Shown here: piece by piece, positions 1 to 12,703 of the stretch
Layout: each line of letters opens with the position of its first letter
How positions within the stretch are numbered: position 1 is the first letter of the stretch
NCBI GenBank assembly: GCA_958450325.1
Contig: OY288251.1
Span: forward strand, 69,581,666-69,645,665
DNA length: 64,000 nt
Direction: 5' to 3'
Source: Agrostemma githago
Taxonomy: Eukaryota > Streptophyta > Magnoliopsida > Caryophyllales > Caryophyllaceae
Notes under the pieces: generated by a model
Seen by the model: only the letters and a program-made list of their open reading frames with translations
The model's database searches: none
What the model was told of the DNA's origin: nothing
Made by a program: the position numbers and the translations under genes

Positions 1-90
1 TAAGTACATTTCATTTTAATTAAAACATCCGGGCCCAAAATGAATTCTAACTAATTCTTTTACGAAGTAACATTACCGATTAACGACTAG

Positions 91-320
91 TTCTTTTGAG
101 AGACGGTCTCTCATTAACTTTACTGAGAGACTACGTACAAATGGAAGTAGCAGTGGTACTAAACCTAATAGAAGTGGCTACGATTAACATAAAAGATTAT
201 ACAAATATAAAGAGGGTACGCTTCTTATAAAAATAGGTACAAAACAAAGTTGTCAAAACATAAAGTGGTACTGAAGAGTGATCTCTCACTAAGTTATTGA
301 GAGACCGTCTCTCCCAAGAA
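91..320. mobile_element. MITE-like element with GAGAGACGGTCTCTC ends
   Basis: The left end (91-112) and right end (299-320) are inverted copies of each other: a TTCTT-type start followed by a GAGAGACSGTCTCTC palindrome, with a few mismatches. The interior has no coding capacity. A second copy in the opposite orientation lies at about 939-1652, which supports a real mobile family. I could not see a convincing target-site duplication, so the superfamily (possibly Mutator-like) is open. Confidence 0.55.
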
Positions 321-938
321 TTTGTGCCGACTAAATCACTCCATTTTTTTTTCCTTTAATTCTATATGGACCGGTTCATAACGTGAGACCATCTTCCATT
401 CTTATGCAATAACCAAGGATTAATCATCAACGATTGGTGGCAACACGTAATAGTGTCAAAACTTTGATAATTAATGATGATTGCTGTCAAACCTACAAAA
501 CTAGTACTAGTACCGGTATTGAATTTCCACGAGATACACGCCTCTTAATATGGCTACCCATTCGGACCCACTACCAGGACTGGGCTAACTACCACTCACT
601 CTCCAATCACGCATCACTTCAAGACCTCGTACAAGTTTGAATCATTTTCGAGTGTGTTATTATCAATTTTTTTAATGATTTTGTTTAGTGTGGCGGTAAA
701 TATTCGGGTCGTGTGCTATTGTCAATGTGGTTGGGTCAAAACGGGTTACTAATCAAGCTCAAATCTTCGGTTCAGATGTTGGATGAAGTACTTGTCTAGT
801 TTTTCAAGGATAAAACTGGGGCAAATAGAAAACCCATAACGAATCACAAACTTAGTCACATTAAGTGTATCCGAACATGTAATCTATCGTTTATTCTTAG
901 TCTTAACCACTAGATTAAGATATTTTCGATAACACAAA
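321..938. other. Intergenic stretch, no gene seen
   Basis: This is AT-rich sequence with one short ORF (434-640, 68 codons) that resembles no family I know and lacks any supporting context. Bases 895-930 contain a TTAACCACTAGATTAAGA stretch that looks like the reverse-strand head of a tRNA-derived SINE, similar to pieces near 14,935 and 20,250. Nothing else is recognisable. Confidence 0.5.
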
Positions 939-1652
939 TTCTTGGGAGGGACGGTCTCTCCCTAAGTTATTGAGAGACGACTTGTGAGTACCACTTTATG
1001 TATTATTCGTACCTATTTTATTATTATATGCACCTCTAAGTAGAGCCGGCAAAAATTGACACGACACGAAAACACGACACGAACCCGACACGAAATAAAT
1101 GGGTTTGGGTTGAGGGTTGATGACCCATTTATGTAAGTGGGTCGACACGAACACGACACGAGATTTAATTGGGTCGGGTTTGGGTTGAGGTCCCAAAACA
1201 CGAAACTGACACGAATAACCTGTTTATTAAATTAGTGTAAATATTTTTGATCATTTTTAACATAAATATGTTAATACTTTCCAAATTTGGACATGACACG
1301 AAAACACGACACGAACCCGACACGAAATAAATGGGTTTGGGTTGAGGGTTGATGACCCATTTATGTAAGTGGGTCAACACGAACACGACACGAAACTTAA
1401 ATGGGTCGGGTTTGGGTTGAGGGGTTCGTGACCCGTTTATCAATGACACGAACACGAACACGACACGACACGATCTGTTTGCCAGGTCTACCTCTAAGTG
1501 ACAATTTTGTTTTGTACCTATTTTTACCAGAACTGTATCCCTTTTATATTTGTATACTCTTTTACGTTAATCGTACCTATTTTTATTAGTTTTGGTACCA
1601 TTGTTAGTAATGATCTCTCAATAAACTCAAGAAAGACCGTCTCTCAGGAGAC
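939..1652. mobile_element. Second copy of the GAGAGACGGTCTCTC element, split by a hAT MITE
   Basis: The ends carry the same GGGACGGTCTCTC / GACCGTCTCTC motif as the element at 91-320. Interior segments (GTACCACTTTATG near 992, and TTTTGTTTTGTACCTATTTTT near 1505) match that element in inverse orientation. In this copy the two halves are separated by the 450 bp hAT element at 1041-1490. Removing that insertion and one duplicated site leaves a continuous element of about 255 bp, close to the size of the first copy. Confidence 0.55.
1041..1490. mobile_element. Non-autonomous hAT element with 8-bp target duplication
   Basis: The element starts TAGAGCCGGCAAA and ends with the inverse of TAGACCTGGCAAA, which is the hAT-type terminal inverted repeat. 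It is flanked by a perfect 8-bp duplication CCTCTAAG at 1033-1040 and 1491-1498, the length expected for hAT transposases. Inside are two direct repeats of about 150 bp (near 1057-1200 and 1296-1440) rich in GACACGAACACGACACG and GGGTTTGGGTTGAG. There is no transposase ORF; short minus-strand ORFs are translations of these repeats. Confidence 0.85.
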
Positions 1653-2253
1653 CTATTCAACTTAAACCTCTAGTTCCATAGTTTTATTTGTTTTATAAAG
1701 TGACCTTAATGAAAAACTTGCCATAAAATAGACAAAATCCCTGTGTTTTCACTTTAGCAAACATAAAAATCACCTAATCATCTACGAGTTCTTCTATTTG
1801 CGCTATAATTCGTGACACCTCTATCGTAACCTCTAAACCGAGACAAATTCTTATTTATGACGATACTATTAATCATAAATTTTGTCTTTATTAACATCAT
1901 AGGTTAGTAAGTATTTAACCCATTTCAAAGCTGAAGACGAGGTATCTATCTATCTTAAACAAAACTAACAACTAAACTAAAACATTATCTACCTAATTTA
2001 TCCAGACTTCTAATAAAACAGGGAAAGACTAAACAAATACTACAGTAAAGTGTAAGTTTCCAGGTTGAAGAAGTTTCTTGCAACATGTAAAAATCATTCA
2101 ATCCCAAATCTCTTCATCATCACCATCTCTCTCATACTCCATCTACACTCATACTATATTCACCTCAAATCAACACAATATACTCTATTAAAACCAACCT
2201 CTCTCAAGTCAATAAGTCATACATACACCCATCTATCTACCCATCAAAGAAAA
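1653..2253 (+). other. Upstream and leader region of the sorting-receptor gene
   Basis: No gene is seen before 2254. The last 200 bases are rich in CT and CA tracts typical of a plant 5' leader. The reading frame of the receptor stays open back to an upstream ATG at 2065, which could add 63 residues. No clear TATA box was found. Confidence 0.4.
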
Positions 2254-5200
2254 ATGTCTCCAAGGTGGTCAAAAGAGAGAGAAAACCTTATCAATCTCCA
2301 GAAAACTGCAGTAACAGTTGTTGTACTAGGGTTAGTTCTAGTGACATGGGTATGTGGAGTTGAATCCAGATTTGTAGTAGAGAAGAACAGTTTAAGGTTA
2401 AGTTCCCCAGAAAAGATTAAGGGTACTTATGATTCTGCCATTGGTAACTTTGGTATACCTCAATATGGTGGTACTTTGGCTGGTACTGTTGTTTATCCTA
2501 AGGATAATCGTAAAGGCTGTAAAGAGTTTTCTGATTTTGATCTTTCTTTTAAGAAAAAGCCCGGTGCTTTGCCCACCTTTGTCTTGCTTGATCGTGGAGG
2601 TTTGCTTCTTTCATCAATTCTTCCTGCTTCTGTACCAAAGTTGTGATTTTTGTCTAGATTGAGAATATCGGATTATTACGATATCTTAGTAGGTTTAGGA
2701 AACACAATATTACGGTAATAGAGATAGAGATTGGATCATGCAAATTGCAAAGTTGTGTTTTTTTGCAGGTATTTGAGCTTGAATTTGTGTACCCATCTCT
2801 TAATTTTGCTTGGATTTTGCACTTTTTTTGGTACTAGTAGTTTATTACAGTATGTGATTTACTGGGAAATTGTGTTGATATGCTCATTGATTGGTGAATT
2901 TTATTGAATTTGTGTCTGATTATTTCTGTTAATGCTGTTTTTTTGTTGGATTTAGTGTGATTGTTATGCATGCAGTATCTTTTTGTGATTTTTAATGAGA
3001 TTTGTTGTGGGGAACTTGATAATGTAAAGTTACTAGCTTGTTGCAGTTTGTGTACTGTAATTACTGGTGTTGGAATGTTGGATAATGTTCATGATTATGA
3101 GAATTGCAGCTATTCGAGCTCGTAAATCGCTTGGTTGAATTGAGTCAACTGGTGTTGACTAGATTTTTGCTGGTTTTTTTAAGCATGATCTTGTATTATT
3201 GCTTTGATCAGTCTAGAAGCTACTTATTCATTTATCTAATTGCTGAATGATTGATCTGTAGATGATCTTTTTATATCTGTTAGCTGATGTCATTGGATTA
3301 AGTTGACCGAGTTTGATATGTTCTCTGTCTTCTGATGATTCGTGAAAATTTGGGCTCGATGTGTTCTTGATTTTTCTAACCATTGAAATGATTTTGATTG
3401 ATTTCTGTGCTGTTGTCAGATTGTTTTTTCGCGTTGAAGGTGTGGAATGCGCAGAAAGCTGGTGCTGCTGCAGTCCTAGTTGCAGACGATGTTGAGGAAG
3501 CATTGATTACCATGGACACACCCGAAGAAGACAGTACATCTGCTAAATACATTGAAGACATAACCATACCCTCTGCCCTCATCGAGAAAAGTTTTGGCGA
3601 GACACTGAAAAAGTCAATTAACTCCGGGGATATGGTCAACGTGAATCTCGATTGGAGAGAAGCCGTCCCACACCCTGATGACCGTGTGGAATACGAGTTA
3701 TGGACAACCAGTAATGATGAATGTGGTGTGAAATGTGAGATGTTGATGGGATTCATGAAGGAATTTAAGGGTGCGGGTCAGATACTTGAGAAAGGGGGTT
3801 ATACCCAATTCACACCGCATTACATTACATGGTACTGCCCTCAGGCATTTACAGTCAGCAAGCAGTGCAAGTCCCAATGCATCAATCATGGGAGATACTG
3901 TGCTCCTGATCCCGAGCAAGATTTCAGCAGAGGTTATGAGGGCAAAGACGTGGTCGTCGAGAATTTGAGGCAACTCTGTGTTTACAAAGTAGCAAATGAG
4001 ACAAACAAGGCTTGGGTTTGGTGGGATTATGTGACTGATTTTCAGATTAGATGTCCAATGAAGGATAAGAAATACAACAAGGAGTGCGCTGACGGAGTAA
4101 TCAAATCATTGGGTAAGCATTACTACCTCAATCACAAATTTATTGTCGCCATTTGATTTTGGTGTATCATGTGCTTTATGACTCAGATTAAATGCTTTAA
4201 CTGCAGGCCTTGACATGAAGAAGATCGAGAAGTGCATGGGCGACCCAGATGCTGATGAAGACAATGCTGTCTTGAAGGAGGAACAGGAGGCTCAGGTAAG
4301 CATCAGGATGATATATATTTCCCGATTTTGTCAACTGCCTTCATTTTTTATTTACAATGTACAATATACAAAGAAGTATCTATCAACTCACTTCTTGGTT
4401 TGAAATTTTGTTTTAGATTGGAAAAGGAACTAGGGGCGACGTGACCATATTGCCTACACTTGTGGTTAATAATCGTCAATACCGAGGTATTTATTCTCAA
4501 GTCTCAACCTTGAAACTTGTTGCACTTACTTGATTGATTTTCGTATGAAATATCAATAATTTTATTCATGTCCTTGAGCATAGAGAATAATGGTTTCTAG
4601 TACTGCACCTCTAAACTTGGTGTCCACTGTTTGCAGGCAAGTTGGAGAAAGGAGCTGTTCTGAAGGCCATCTGTTCTGGCTTCGAAGAAACCACCGAACC
4701 GGCTGTTTGTTTGAGTGATGGTAACAATTTTTGATCATGATTCATGATGCTTGGTGGCCAAATCTATTGCATATTTGGTAGCTGTATATGCTCCGTAATC
4801 TGTATATTTACCGCTATGCTTCTTATTCATGACAGAAATTCAGACCAATGAATGTTTGGATAACAATGGCGGCTGTTGGCAAGACAAAGCATCCAATGTT
4901 ACTGCATGCAAGGTGCTGATAACAATTATTTTTCTTTTTTTTTTGTTCCTTGTTCCCATTTTTTTGCTTTAGTGCTTGACATTTTGTCTTTCTTGTAGGA
5001 TACGTTCCGTGGAAGAGTATGTGAATGCCCTCTTGCCAATGGTGTGCAGTTTCAAGGAGACGGCTACAGTTCATGCAAAGGTAAGGCTTTGATCCCAAAT
5101 TCTCGACATTGCCATTTATGTCTATAGTTCATGATGAGAGTTCATGTTTGCTCCAATTCATTGATTTATGTCTATGATGAGTTATTTGTTATTTTTCTTG

Positions 5201-7039
5201 GTATGTGTCGGTTTTTCGTCAATCTATTACATGACTTCTTCTATGTGAAAACCACTTTCTTGTATTTTTCCCCCTTTGTGAAAGATTATTATAAACGATA
5301 CAAGAAGAAAACCAACTATAAGTCTATAAGCAAATGGTTTAGTGGTATACTGGTATATATAATCTGATTGTTCAGACACAAATGCCGCCATCTGCTTTTC
5401 TCCCATGACCGGTTTTTAATGGCCATGCTCTAGATATCACTTTGACATTTATTGTGAATTCTTATCACTTGAAGAGTTATATTTTAATAAGATATCACTT
5501 TGCATTTATTGCTGTAAATATCACTTTTTAATGTTAATAATTGGCTGTTTCAACTTTGACAGCAAATGGACCTGGCAAATGCAAGATTAACCATGGAGGC
5601 TGCTGGCATGAAACTCGACTAGGGCAGACTTTTTCAGCTTGTGTGGTAAGTTCACTTTTGGTGGTTTAATATGCAGAGAAAAATTAGTTGTAATTTTTTT
5701 TCCTCAAAGGACTAACAAGTCAGTTTGATATCTTATCATATATCGGTGCTCAACCACTCAGTTTGATTTTTATATTCATATGCTAACAGGATCACGATGA
5801 TGGCTGCAAGTGTCCTCCAGGTTTCAAGGGTGATGGTGTCAATAGTTGTGAAGGTATGGCTTCCTCCATCTCTCGTCTCTAAAGTTATATTAAGGGTGGT
5901 AGTGTCAACAGTCGTGACGGTATAGCTTCCTCTGTCTCTAAAGTTAAATAAACGGTGACAAACTGACAACACACTAAAACTCTTACTGACTCTCATCGTA
6001 GTTTCTTGTAATTTGGACGACCTGCCGATACTGCATTACTGTCTATACTTGGTGTTTTAGTAGATGATGATTGTTGAGCTTGATGAGAACCATATACTCC
6101 ACATAGCATAAGATTGTCTTGAAACATATGATAAAATTAGTTTGGATTGTCGAGGACTTTGAGCTAATGTGACAAATTACATGCATCAAGATAAATGGTG
6201 CTTTGTACGTAAGTTGAATGTAGGATCAGTTTGCCTAATCATGATGCCAAAATCCTTTTGCAAAGTCGAGATTGATTTTCAAAGTTGACCCTCAAAGTCA
6301 GCTGAAATTAGTTGAATGTAGAACTGTTAATGAGTGTTGTTGGATTCAATATTTCAATGGTGATGCAATGATAGTTCGTTTCATCTATTCTTTTTGTTAT
6401 CTGTTTATGTATTTATTATACGGTGGTCAATGTAGAGAATCAGGCAGTTGATTGTATTTTTAATGTCATACTTGCTTGTCGTGTCAATCAGACATCGATG
6501 AATGCAAAGAGAAGAAAGCTTGTCAGTGCTCTGAATGTAACTGTAAGAACACATGGGGTAGCTACGACTGCTCGTGTAACGGGGATCTCTTGTACATCAG
6601 AGACCATGACACATGCATAAGTGAGTTAATAATAAGCCTCAGTACTTGCTCCGTAACTGTTAATTTACTTTTACCTCCCACAATTTATCATCATCATCAT
6701 CATCTCCTGCAGGCAAAAACGCTTCTGAGACGAAGTCAGCTAGCACGGCTATATGGATTATTCTGTTAGGCTTGGTGATGACTGCTGGTGGAGGATACCT
6801 GTTTTACAAACACAGAATCAGGGTAAGTTTTTTGTTTACTACTAGTACCACTACCACGTGACTGGCTGCGTGAGCTAGAAGTGATGATACTGGGTAATTG
6901 AGATGGTCTATTTTTTCTTGTTTTTGTACACGAATTGCAGCAATACATGGATTCGGAGATCCGGGCTATCATGGCTCAGTACATGCCCTTGGATAGCCAG
7001 ACTGAAGTTCCAAATCACGCAAACGATGATCATGCATAG
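2254..7039 (+). CDS. VSR1: Vacuolar sorting receptor (VSR1/BP-80 type), 12 exons
   Basis: This type I membrane receptor binds vacuolar sorting signals of soluble cargo and cycles between the Golgi/TGN and prevacuolar compartments. Exons: 2254-2599, 3420-4112, 4207-4295, 4417-4486, 4637-4720, 4836-4912, 4999-5080, 5563-5645, 5790-5853, 6492-6620, 6713-6822 and 6941-7039, giving 641 residues, near the family norm of about 620-630. Visible in order: a hydrophobic signal sequence (about 17-36); a PA-type lumenal domain (about 60-170); a central cysteine-rich region with ECGVKC and CAPDPEQDF; EGF-like repeats (from about 430) including a calcium-binding type (DIDECKE); one transmembrane helix (about 583-605); and a short tail with the tyrosine sorting motif YMPL (623-626). 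Introns are GT-AG. The EGF and tail sequences resemble VSR1 more than VSR3/4. The start at 2254 has a good AAAATG context and gives the usual N-terminus; an in-frame ATG at 2065 is a less likely alternative. Confidence 0.95.
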
Positions 7040-7174
7040 AAAAAGGTTCCTGCCAGCCACGAACGAAGAGAAGAATTATCTTGATCTTGTTTCGCAAGTG
7101 ATATCCATCCGGCTTCTATTATTCGCCCTTACAATCCCATGGCAATGAGTGTACAACTACCTCTGTAAATGGAG

Positions 7175-7180
7175 AATAAA
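7175..7180 (+). promoter_or_regulatory. Possible poly(A) signal AATAAA of the receptor gene
   Basis: AATAAA lies 136 bases after the TAG stop, a normal plant 3' UTR distance. Other AT-rich near-upstream elements could serve instead. Confidence 0.4.
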
Positions 7181-8089
7181 GGTGCCATGGGATTATTTTT
7201 CGCTTTGGATATTTATTTGCGCTGTAATGTCGTCTGTAACATTTAAGACTCTACTCGTAGGTAGTTTAGAAGTGAATGAAGTAGGGGTAGATCACGAAAG
7301 GATAATTACGAGTCTTCGTTTCATCATATATTTTCTGTATTTTTCTTTCATACTGGAACCAAATTGTTGTGTTTATGGCCAAATAAATGAGACCGTCTTG
7401 TCTTGTATGAGACTGTCTCATATCGTTCATGCACTCTTGATCCATCTATTGAGCCGTGAGCTTTCAACCATTATGATGTGAAATTTAATCGACAAAAATA
7501 TAAATCAAACTGTCTAAATTTTAAATCTTTATCTTGATTATGTACTCGCATTACATGAATTATTCCAAAAAAAAAAAAAGGATGACCGGTATGGTTAACT
7601 GTCATCTAACCAGTCAACCATCCGTTTATAGGTGGATCATTTTGACGCATCTTATGTTACATGATATTTTTGTATAGGCACAAATTCTTGTATGAGACGG
7701 TAATGTTGACTAATATACCTGTTTGAATTAAATTGCAGAAATTAAATGTGATAATAAGTAAATGATGAATTGTATTAATTGAGAAAATGTCTGTCCAGAA
7801 AAAATGGGATTCATTACAAAGTATACATTTTTGAGAAAAAACAAAATAATACTGGTTGTAATTAGAAAGAATAATCAATGAAATTAACATCTAAAATTAT
7901 TTGAATTCCCCGGTGTAATTGCGAATCGAGTTACCAAAATCTCGAAAATTTGTGTAATCTACAGAGAAAGGGGATGCTTTCTTTTTCGTTAGTAATAATA
8001 ACAGTATATGTGTGTGTATGTATAAATATATATGGTTGGTTGTAAAAAAAAAGGGTGTGGTATTTGATTTAGTTGTTGAATACTCGTAG
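7181..8089. other. Convergent intergenic region
   Basis: This is the 3' flank shared by the + strand receptor and the - strand bHLH gene. It contains GAGACSGTCT-type fragments near 7389-7425 and 7693, probably decayed transposon ends, and an A-run near 7567. No gene is seen. Confidence 0.4.
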
Positions 8090-9717
8090 TCATCTGGGCA
8101 TGCTGAGGCTATTAAAATCAAGTCCAAGGTTCATCCCATTGTAGGCAATTGGTGCATACATCCACATCTCATCTGAACTCAATAACTGCATTCACATTCA
8201 CAATCACAATCACAATCACAATCACAATCACAATCAAGTCGTTCAGTAACATGTTTTTGTTGCGACACAAAAAAATGTAGGCGTTGTTTGAACCCAAAAA
8301 CGCGTATTTCCATCAAATATTGCCTGACCTAGGATAGGGGTGCGTACAACAACACAACGTCCCAAGTGCAAAAGACCCATGACATTTTTTTTGATATCAA
8401 ACTATTTACGTGTAATGGGTCGACATCCGATCACTCGTGAAGCTTAATTTGTGTCCAATAATAATAATAATAAGTTAAGTTTACCTTGATTTGAAGCTGC
8501 AAAAACTTGACATAATGCACAGCTTCTTCCAGCATAGTACTGATATCAACCTAAAATCACCACATCAGATCAAATAAGTTTGACTTTGTTAATGGAGTAA
8601 TATAAACTTTTATTAATAAACCATACTGTAGTTTTACCAATGTGTTTTTATTTACTGTAATAAATTAATTACCTTTGTTCCATTAGGCACAAGGGTCTGT
8701 AAGATCTTCAATCTCTCATTAATCCTTTCTCTTCTTTTCTGCATTATCATCCAATATAATACTCACTAATCACGTTTCAAAACCGATAATCTTAAAACAA
8801 AACTGTTGGACAAAATCAAATACATACTACGAGTAGATAGAGTGGAGATGGTTTGAGCATTATTACATACCCTGGCATAAAGACTCTGAGGATCGGTAGC
8901 AGAACCTCGACTAGCCCTTGTTTTACCACTAGAGTTAAGCACGACGGCCCCTCCTTTGGAGCTGCAATCGTCCTCTAAACTCCCACAGCTCGTGCTCGGC
9001 CCCCCATTCACCCGCCCCTCATTATTCTCCTGCTGATCATCACCGTCTCCTCCTCCGCTACCCAATGTCAGCTTATGGCTCTTCTTCGCCTTCACATTCC
9101 TCTTCTCCTTCTGCACCTACACACCCCACACAATACACTCTAATTATTACTACATCTACACCCAAAATACTAATTAATTAATTAATTAATGTGTTACTTA
9201 CGTCAGAAGACTTGGGTCTTTTCTTGAAATTCTCAGAAGAATCGGATTTCTTGAGGTCGTCATCCTCGTCGACAACATTATCATCAACAGGAGAGTCTTG
9301 GAAGCAGCTATCATCACCGCCTTCACTAGCTTTGACTTCATTATTATCGTCTTCCATGTGACACTGGAGGAAGTCGATGGGGGCGCCCGAGTTAACATGA
9401 TGATTATTGTAACTATTATTATGTTGTTGTTGGTGATTAAGATTGGTAGTGTTATCACTACTGAAGTAATCCATCTGATAATATCCAACAACATGTGGGT
9501 TTCTGTAACTTGATTGTGGGTTATAATTAGAATTATTGCTTGAATCAGAAGAATAATATGAACTTGAATTACCATTATTATTATTACCATTATTATTCTG
9601 ATAATTGTAATGAACACCAATATTATTATTAGGATTAGGAAATAATTGGGCCATAAAATCAGCCTCTTCATTCACACAAACACCTGCACTAAAATTGTTC
9701 CATTCTCCTCCCTCCAT
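8090..9717 (-). CDS. RSL: bHLH transcription factor, RSL class II (root hair regulator), 5 exons
   Basis: This is a nuclear DNA-binding protein of the ROOT HAIR DEFECTIVE SIX-LIKE family, whose class II members (RSL2-RSL5 in Arabidopsis) promote root-hair growth downstream of auxin and RHD6/RSL1. Exons in coding order: 9717-9202, 9116-8871, 8738-8673, 8550-8485, 8185-8090; 329 residues. The N-terminal half is low complexity with Asn-rich runs (about residues 30-110) and acidic patches. The bHLH spans about 240-298: ATDPQSLYAR, then KRRERINERL, loop VPNGTK, helix 2 STMLEEAVHYVKFLQLQIK. The C-terminus LLSSDEMWMYAPIAYNGM is the hallmark RSL tail. An intron separates VPNGTK from VDIS; this intron is absent from the neighbouring paralog at 14.0-15.8 kb. 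Which Arabidopsis member is the ortholog cannot be settled by eye. Confidence 0.93.
8199..8236. repeat. (CACAAT)n microsatellite in bHLH intron 4
   Basis: About six tandem copies of the hexamer CACAAT lie just inside the 3' end of the last intron of the first RSL gene, next to the acceptor site. Confidence 0.9.
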
Positions 9718-9900
9718 TTTTTTTGTATTATTATTGAATTATAATGGAGAAAGAAGAATGTTTAATTTTTGATTGGATTTTAAAGTTAGTAGTAATGTAA
9801 ATTGTTTGTTTTTTGGTTTTTTTTGGGTGGGATTAGATTAGATTAGAAGAAGCTCAATCAGGTAGGTTGTGCTTAGGTTGAATGAAGATGATACAGACAT

Positions 9901-9909
9901 ATTTATATA
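9901..9909 (-). promoter_or_regulatory. TATA box of the first RSL gene
   Basis: On the minus strand this reads TATATAAAT within CTATATAAATATG, about 185 bases upstream of the start codon. The paralog has a similar CTATAAATT at 15,903-15,911. Confidence 0.6.
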
Positions 9910-10372
9910 GTTGGTGCAAATTAAAGATAGATAATATTTTAATGTTTAAGCCAAGGACTCATTATGTCACATAAATTAAACTAGCTAGCTAGGGTAATCA
10001 ACTAATCACTAATCAATATTATTATTATGGGCAATCTAATTTTTTTTGTTGTTGGTTCAGGAGGGCCACAGGACGATTATGATGCTGTCGTATTTGAATT
10101 CCAAATTGATCATGATCAGTAGTATAACTCGTGACTTTACTGCACGCGCAAGCTAGTTGACATCATATCCGCGAATTAATCTACGCAACCGGTTGTTTAC
10201 CAAATAGAGCTTGTATATGTAATAAGCTGGGACTCTGATCCTGGGAGGACTTTGAGAAGAACCCCAAGAAAAGGTTTCAACTGTACAACGGCCCAAGAAT
10301 CCCTCATTTATTAGCGGTAAATGAATGTTTTTTTTACACCTAAAACCATCTTATTCTATCACATGCAATTAG

Positions 10373-10629
10373 AGGATTATACAACCAGTTGTACATAGCT
10401 CTATATACAACTAGTTTTAAAATTTTGAGATTTATCACAAAGATTTCGAGTTTTTCTGTAAACTTTCTGAGCTTTAGTGTAAAGTTGTCGATTTAAATCA
10501 CATAAATGTTTAAGCTCAAAAACTTACAACTCAGCTCATAAACTTTTATAAGCTCAATAAATATACACAAAAGCTCAAAAACTTTGCCTTGGTTGTACAA
10601 TGCTATTGTACAACCAGGTGTATAATCCT
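10373..10629. mobile_element. Inverted-repeat element, unclassified
   Basis: The left end AGGATTATACAACCAGTTGT and the inverse of the right end, AGGATTATACACCTGGTTGT, match over about 27 bases, and both continue into GTACA-AGC. The interior repeats phrases such as AAGCTCAAAAACTT and has no ORF. No target duplication could be identified, so the class is uncertain. Confidence 0.5.
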
Positions 10630-12606
10630 ATTTTCCTATCACCTGACTTAGGAAATCCAATTACTAGTTTTACTTTTCTAACATTGAAAATTAGCATTTG
10701 TGTGTCACAAAAACTACGAACACACGATGATCTTTCATTAACCTTAATGAGACATCTCACATAATAGTGAGAGACATACAGTTTCTCCATAAACCTACAT
10801 ATATACTCTGTTTTTAATGATTATATATGTACCACCGTTGTATGTATACATTACTACATCAAAAGAAAACATGACCACTTTAGGTTATATAATGACCAAT
10901 TTGGGTGAAGTAGTGATCACCATGTAACTTAAAATTAGCTATGTTTTTTGTGGGTTTTTTAATCTAAGTTGTAATATGCTACGGAGTATATCCTAACCGT
11001 ACTTCATAACATACATTTGAACGTATTTAGTCACAAGTAGAGGAAACTTTAAAGCCATGGGTGATTTTGTGAAAAAATGGGTGATGGATACATGAATGAA
11101 TGAATGAATAATACTCATTATTGACCGAGTTTAATATCGTAATTGGATATTAATTCTAAAATAATTTGTTTTTTTGTTGTGGGAAGAATAATAAAATTAA
11201 GGTCACTATCCCATTAACAGGCAGTTGCACAAGTCTATATTTTCGAAGCGTATGACAGCTAGTAGCAGGCCAGACCACTTAAAGTAATTTGTTTGATTAG
11301 TATCATTATTGACAAATTATAATTATTGATTCATGGAGTAATAATAAATAAAATAAAATAAAATATATATTATTAGCAAATGTATCTAATTATTTTTTTT
11401 CAACGAGTTTAGAAGAATCCGCCTCTCAATACTATTTTCAAACTTTTATTCATGAATCTATACACAAAGTATTACTATTGTTTAATTAGGTTTATTTACT
11501 TTTATAAGTCGAGTATATCAATCGACAAATTAAATTAACTTGATTGTCTTCTGTGTGGCTCGATCTTATACTATTATTGTTTAATCTTAAAATTGTAAGT
11601 ACATTTAAAAATTAAAATTACATTTTGATGGCACACGACTTTAGCTCACCACAAACCATAATCCAGAACCTTATAATTAAATTAAATTGTTGTTATTATT
11701 ATTAATATTATTGTTTGTTGGTGTATCTCAAAGTGCAAAGATGAGATCAAAAAAATGATTAACAATGATTGAACAAGTATATGAGACATAATAGTGATAC
11801 TTAATTATTTTTTTTTTAAAAAAAAAAAGATTTGTGGGCGAGGGAAAGTGAACGGGAATATAATCTAAAGAGTTGTTAGGTAAAACTGAATTGCAAAGAC
11901 GTGCATGTTATTATGGAAATTAATTAATTAATTAAAATAAGAACAAGTTGTTATAATTTTTTGCATGTTAAAAAATATACCCTAATGATTTTAAAATTAA
12001 GGGGAATGTAAATTAAATGAATTTAAATCCACATAAATTTGTGTGCTTATGTCAGAAAAGCATATCCATGTTCCTCAAATTATTATTATTTGTAAAAAGG
12101 ACTAGTTTGTAGTCTTTTGTATGTACCAAACTTCAATGATCAATGAATGAATATATATGCATCTTTTTTGTTTTATTTGTCTGCTTAAGGTTCTTGTTCA
12201 GTCACCCTAGACGTACAAAAGGTTAATGTATGTGTTGGCATCTAGATTATATGTTGGGATTTTGGAGATTTCGACCCATGATCCATGTATACAATCTTAT
12301 TCTTCTACTGAAAATATTAAAAGACGGTTTTGAAATAATGATTTAATCTAATTTAATCTGATGACGTGAAGTTAAACTACGAATGGTTGGACAATGAAGT
12401 TGGATCAGTGTGCAATGTATCTAGTATACTCCGTATGAAGTTGAATCAATGAATACGGTATTGATTTAACTTGATTTGCTGAATTACTCGCGAACAAAAT
12501 TGCGTTGAAAAATGTATCAATGACGGCTAGTCTTTGGTTCTAAAATACTACTGATCTGATGATGAAAATTAGGTTAAAAATAAGGTCGATATCGATGTGT
12601 GTTATG

Positions 12607-12703
12607 TACTCCCCCCGTCCACTATTTATCGCCCCACTTCATGAATATATATGTGAGGAGTATTTTAATGGAGTGGGGCGATAAATAGTGGACGGAGGGA
12701 GTA
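12607..12703. mobile_element. Short hairpin Stowaway MITE
   Basis: TA dinucleotides flank a 93-base element that starts CTCCCCCCGTCCACTATTT and ends with nearly the exact inverse. The arms are about 35 bases each (including CGCCCCACT) and enclose a short AT-rich loop. CTCCCTCCGT ends plus a TA target site define Stowaway (Tc1/mariner-type) MITEs. Confidence 0.85.

Noticed and set aside
434..640. 68-codon ORF on the plus strand
   Set aside because: It has no recognisable domain, no neighbouring exon and ordinary length for chance ORFs in this window.
996..1461. Three minus-strand ORFs of 62-98 codons with NPQPKP repeats
   Set aside because: They are translations of the direct repeats inside the hAT element at 1041-1490.
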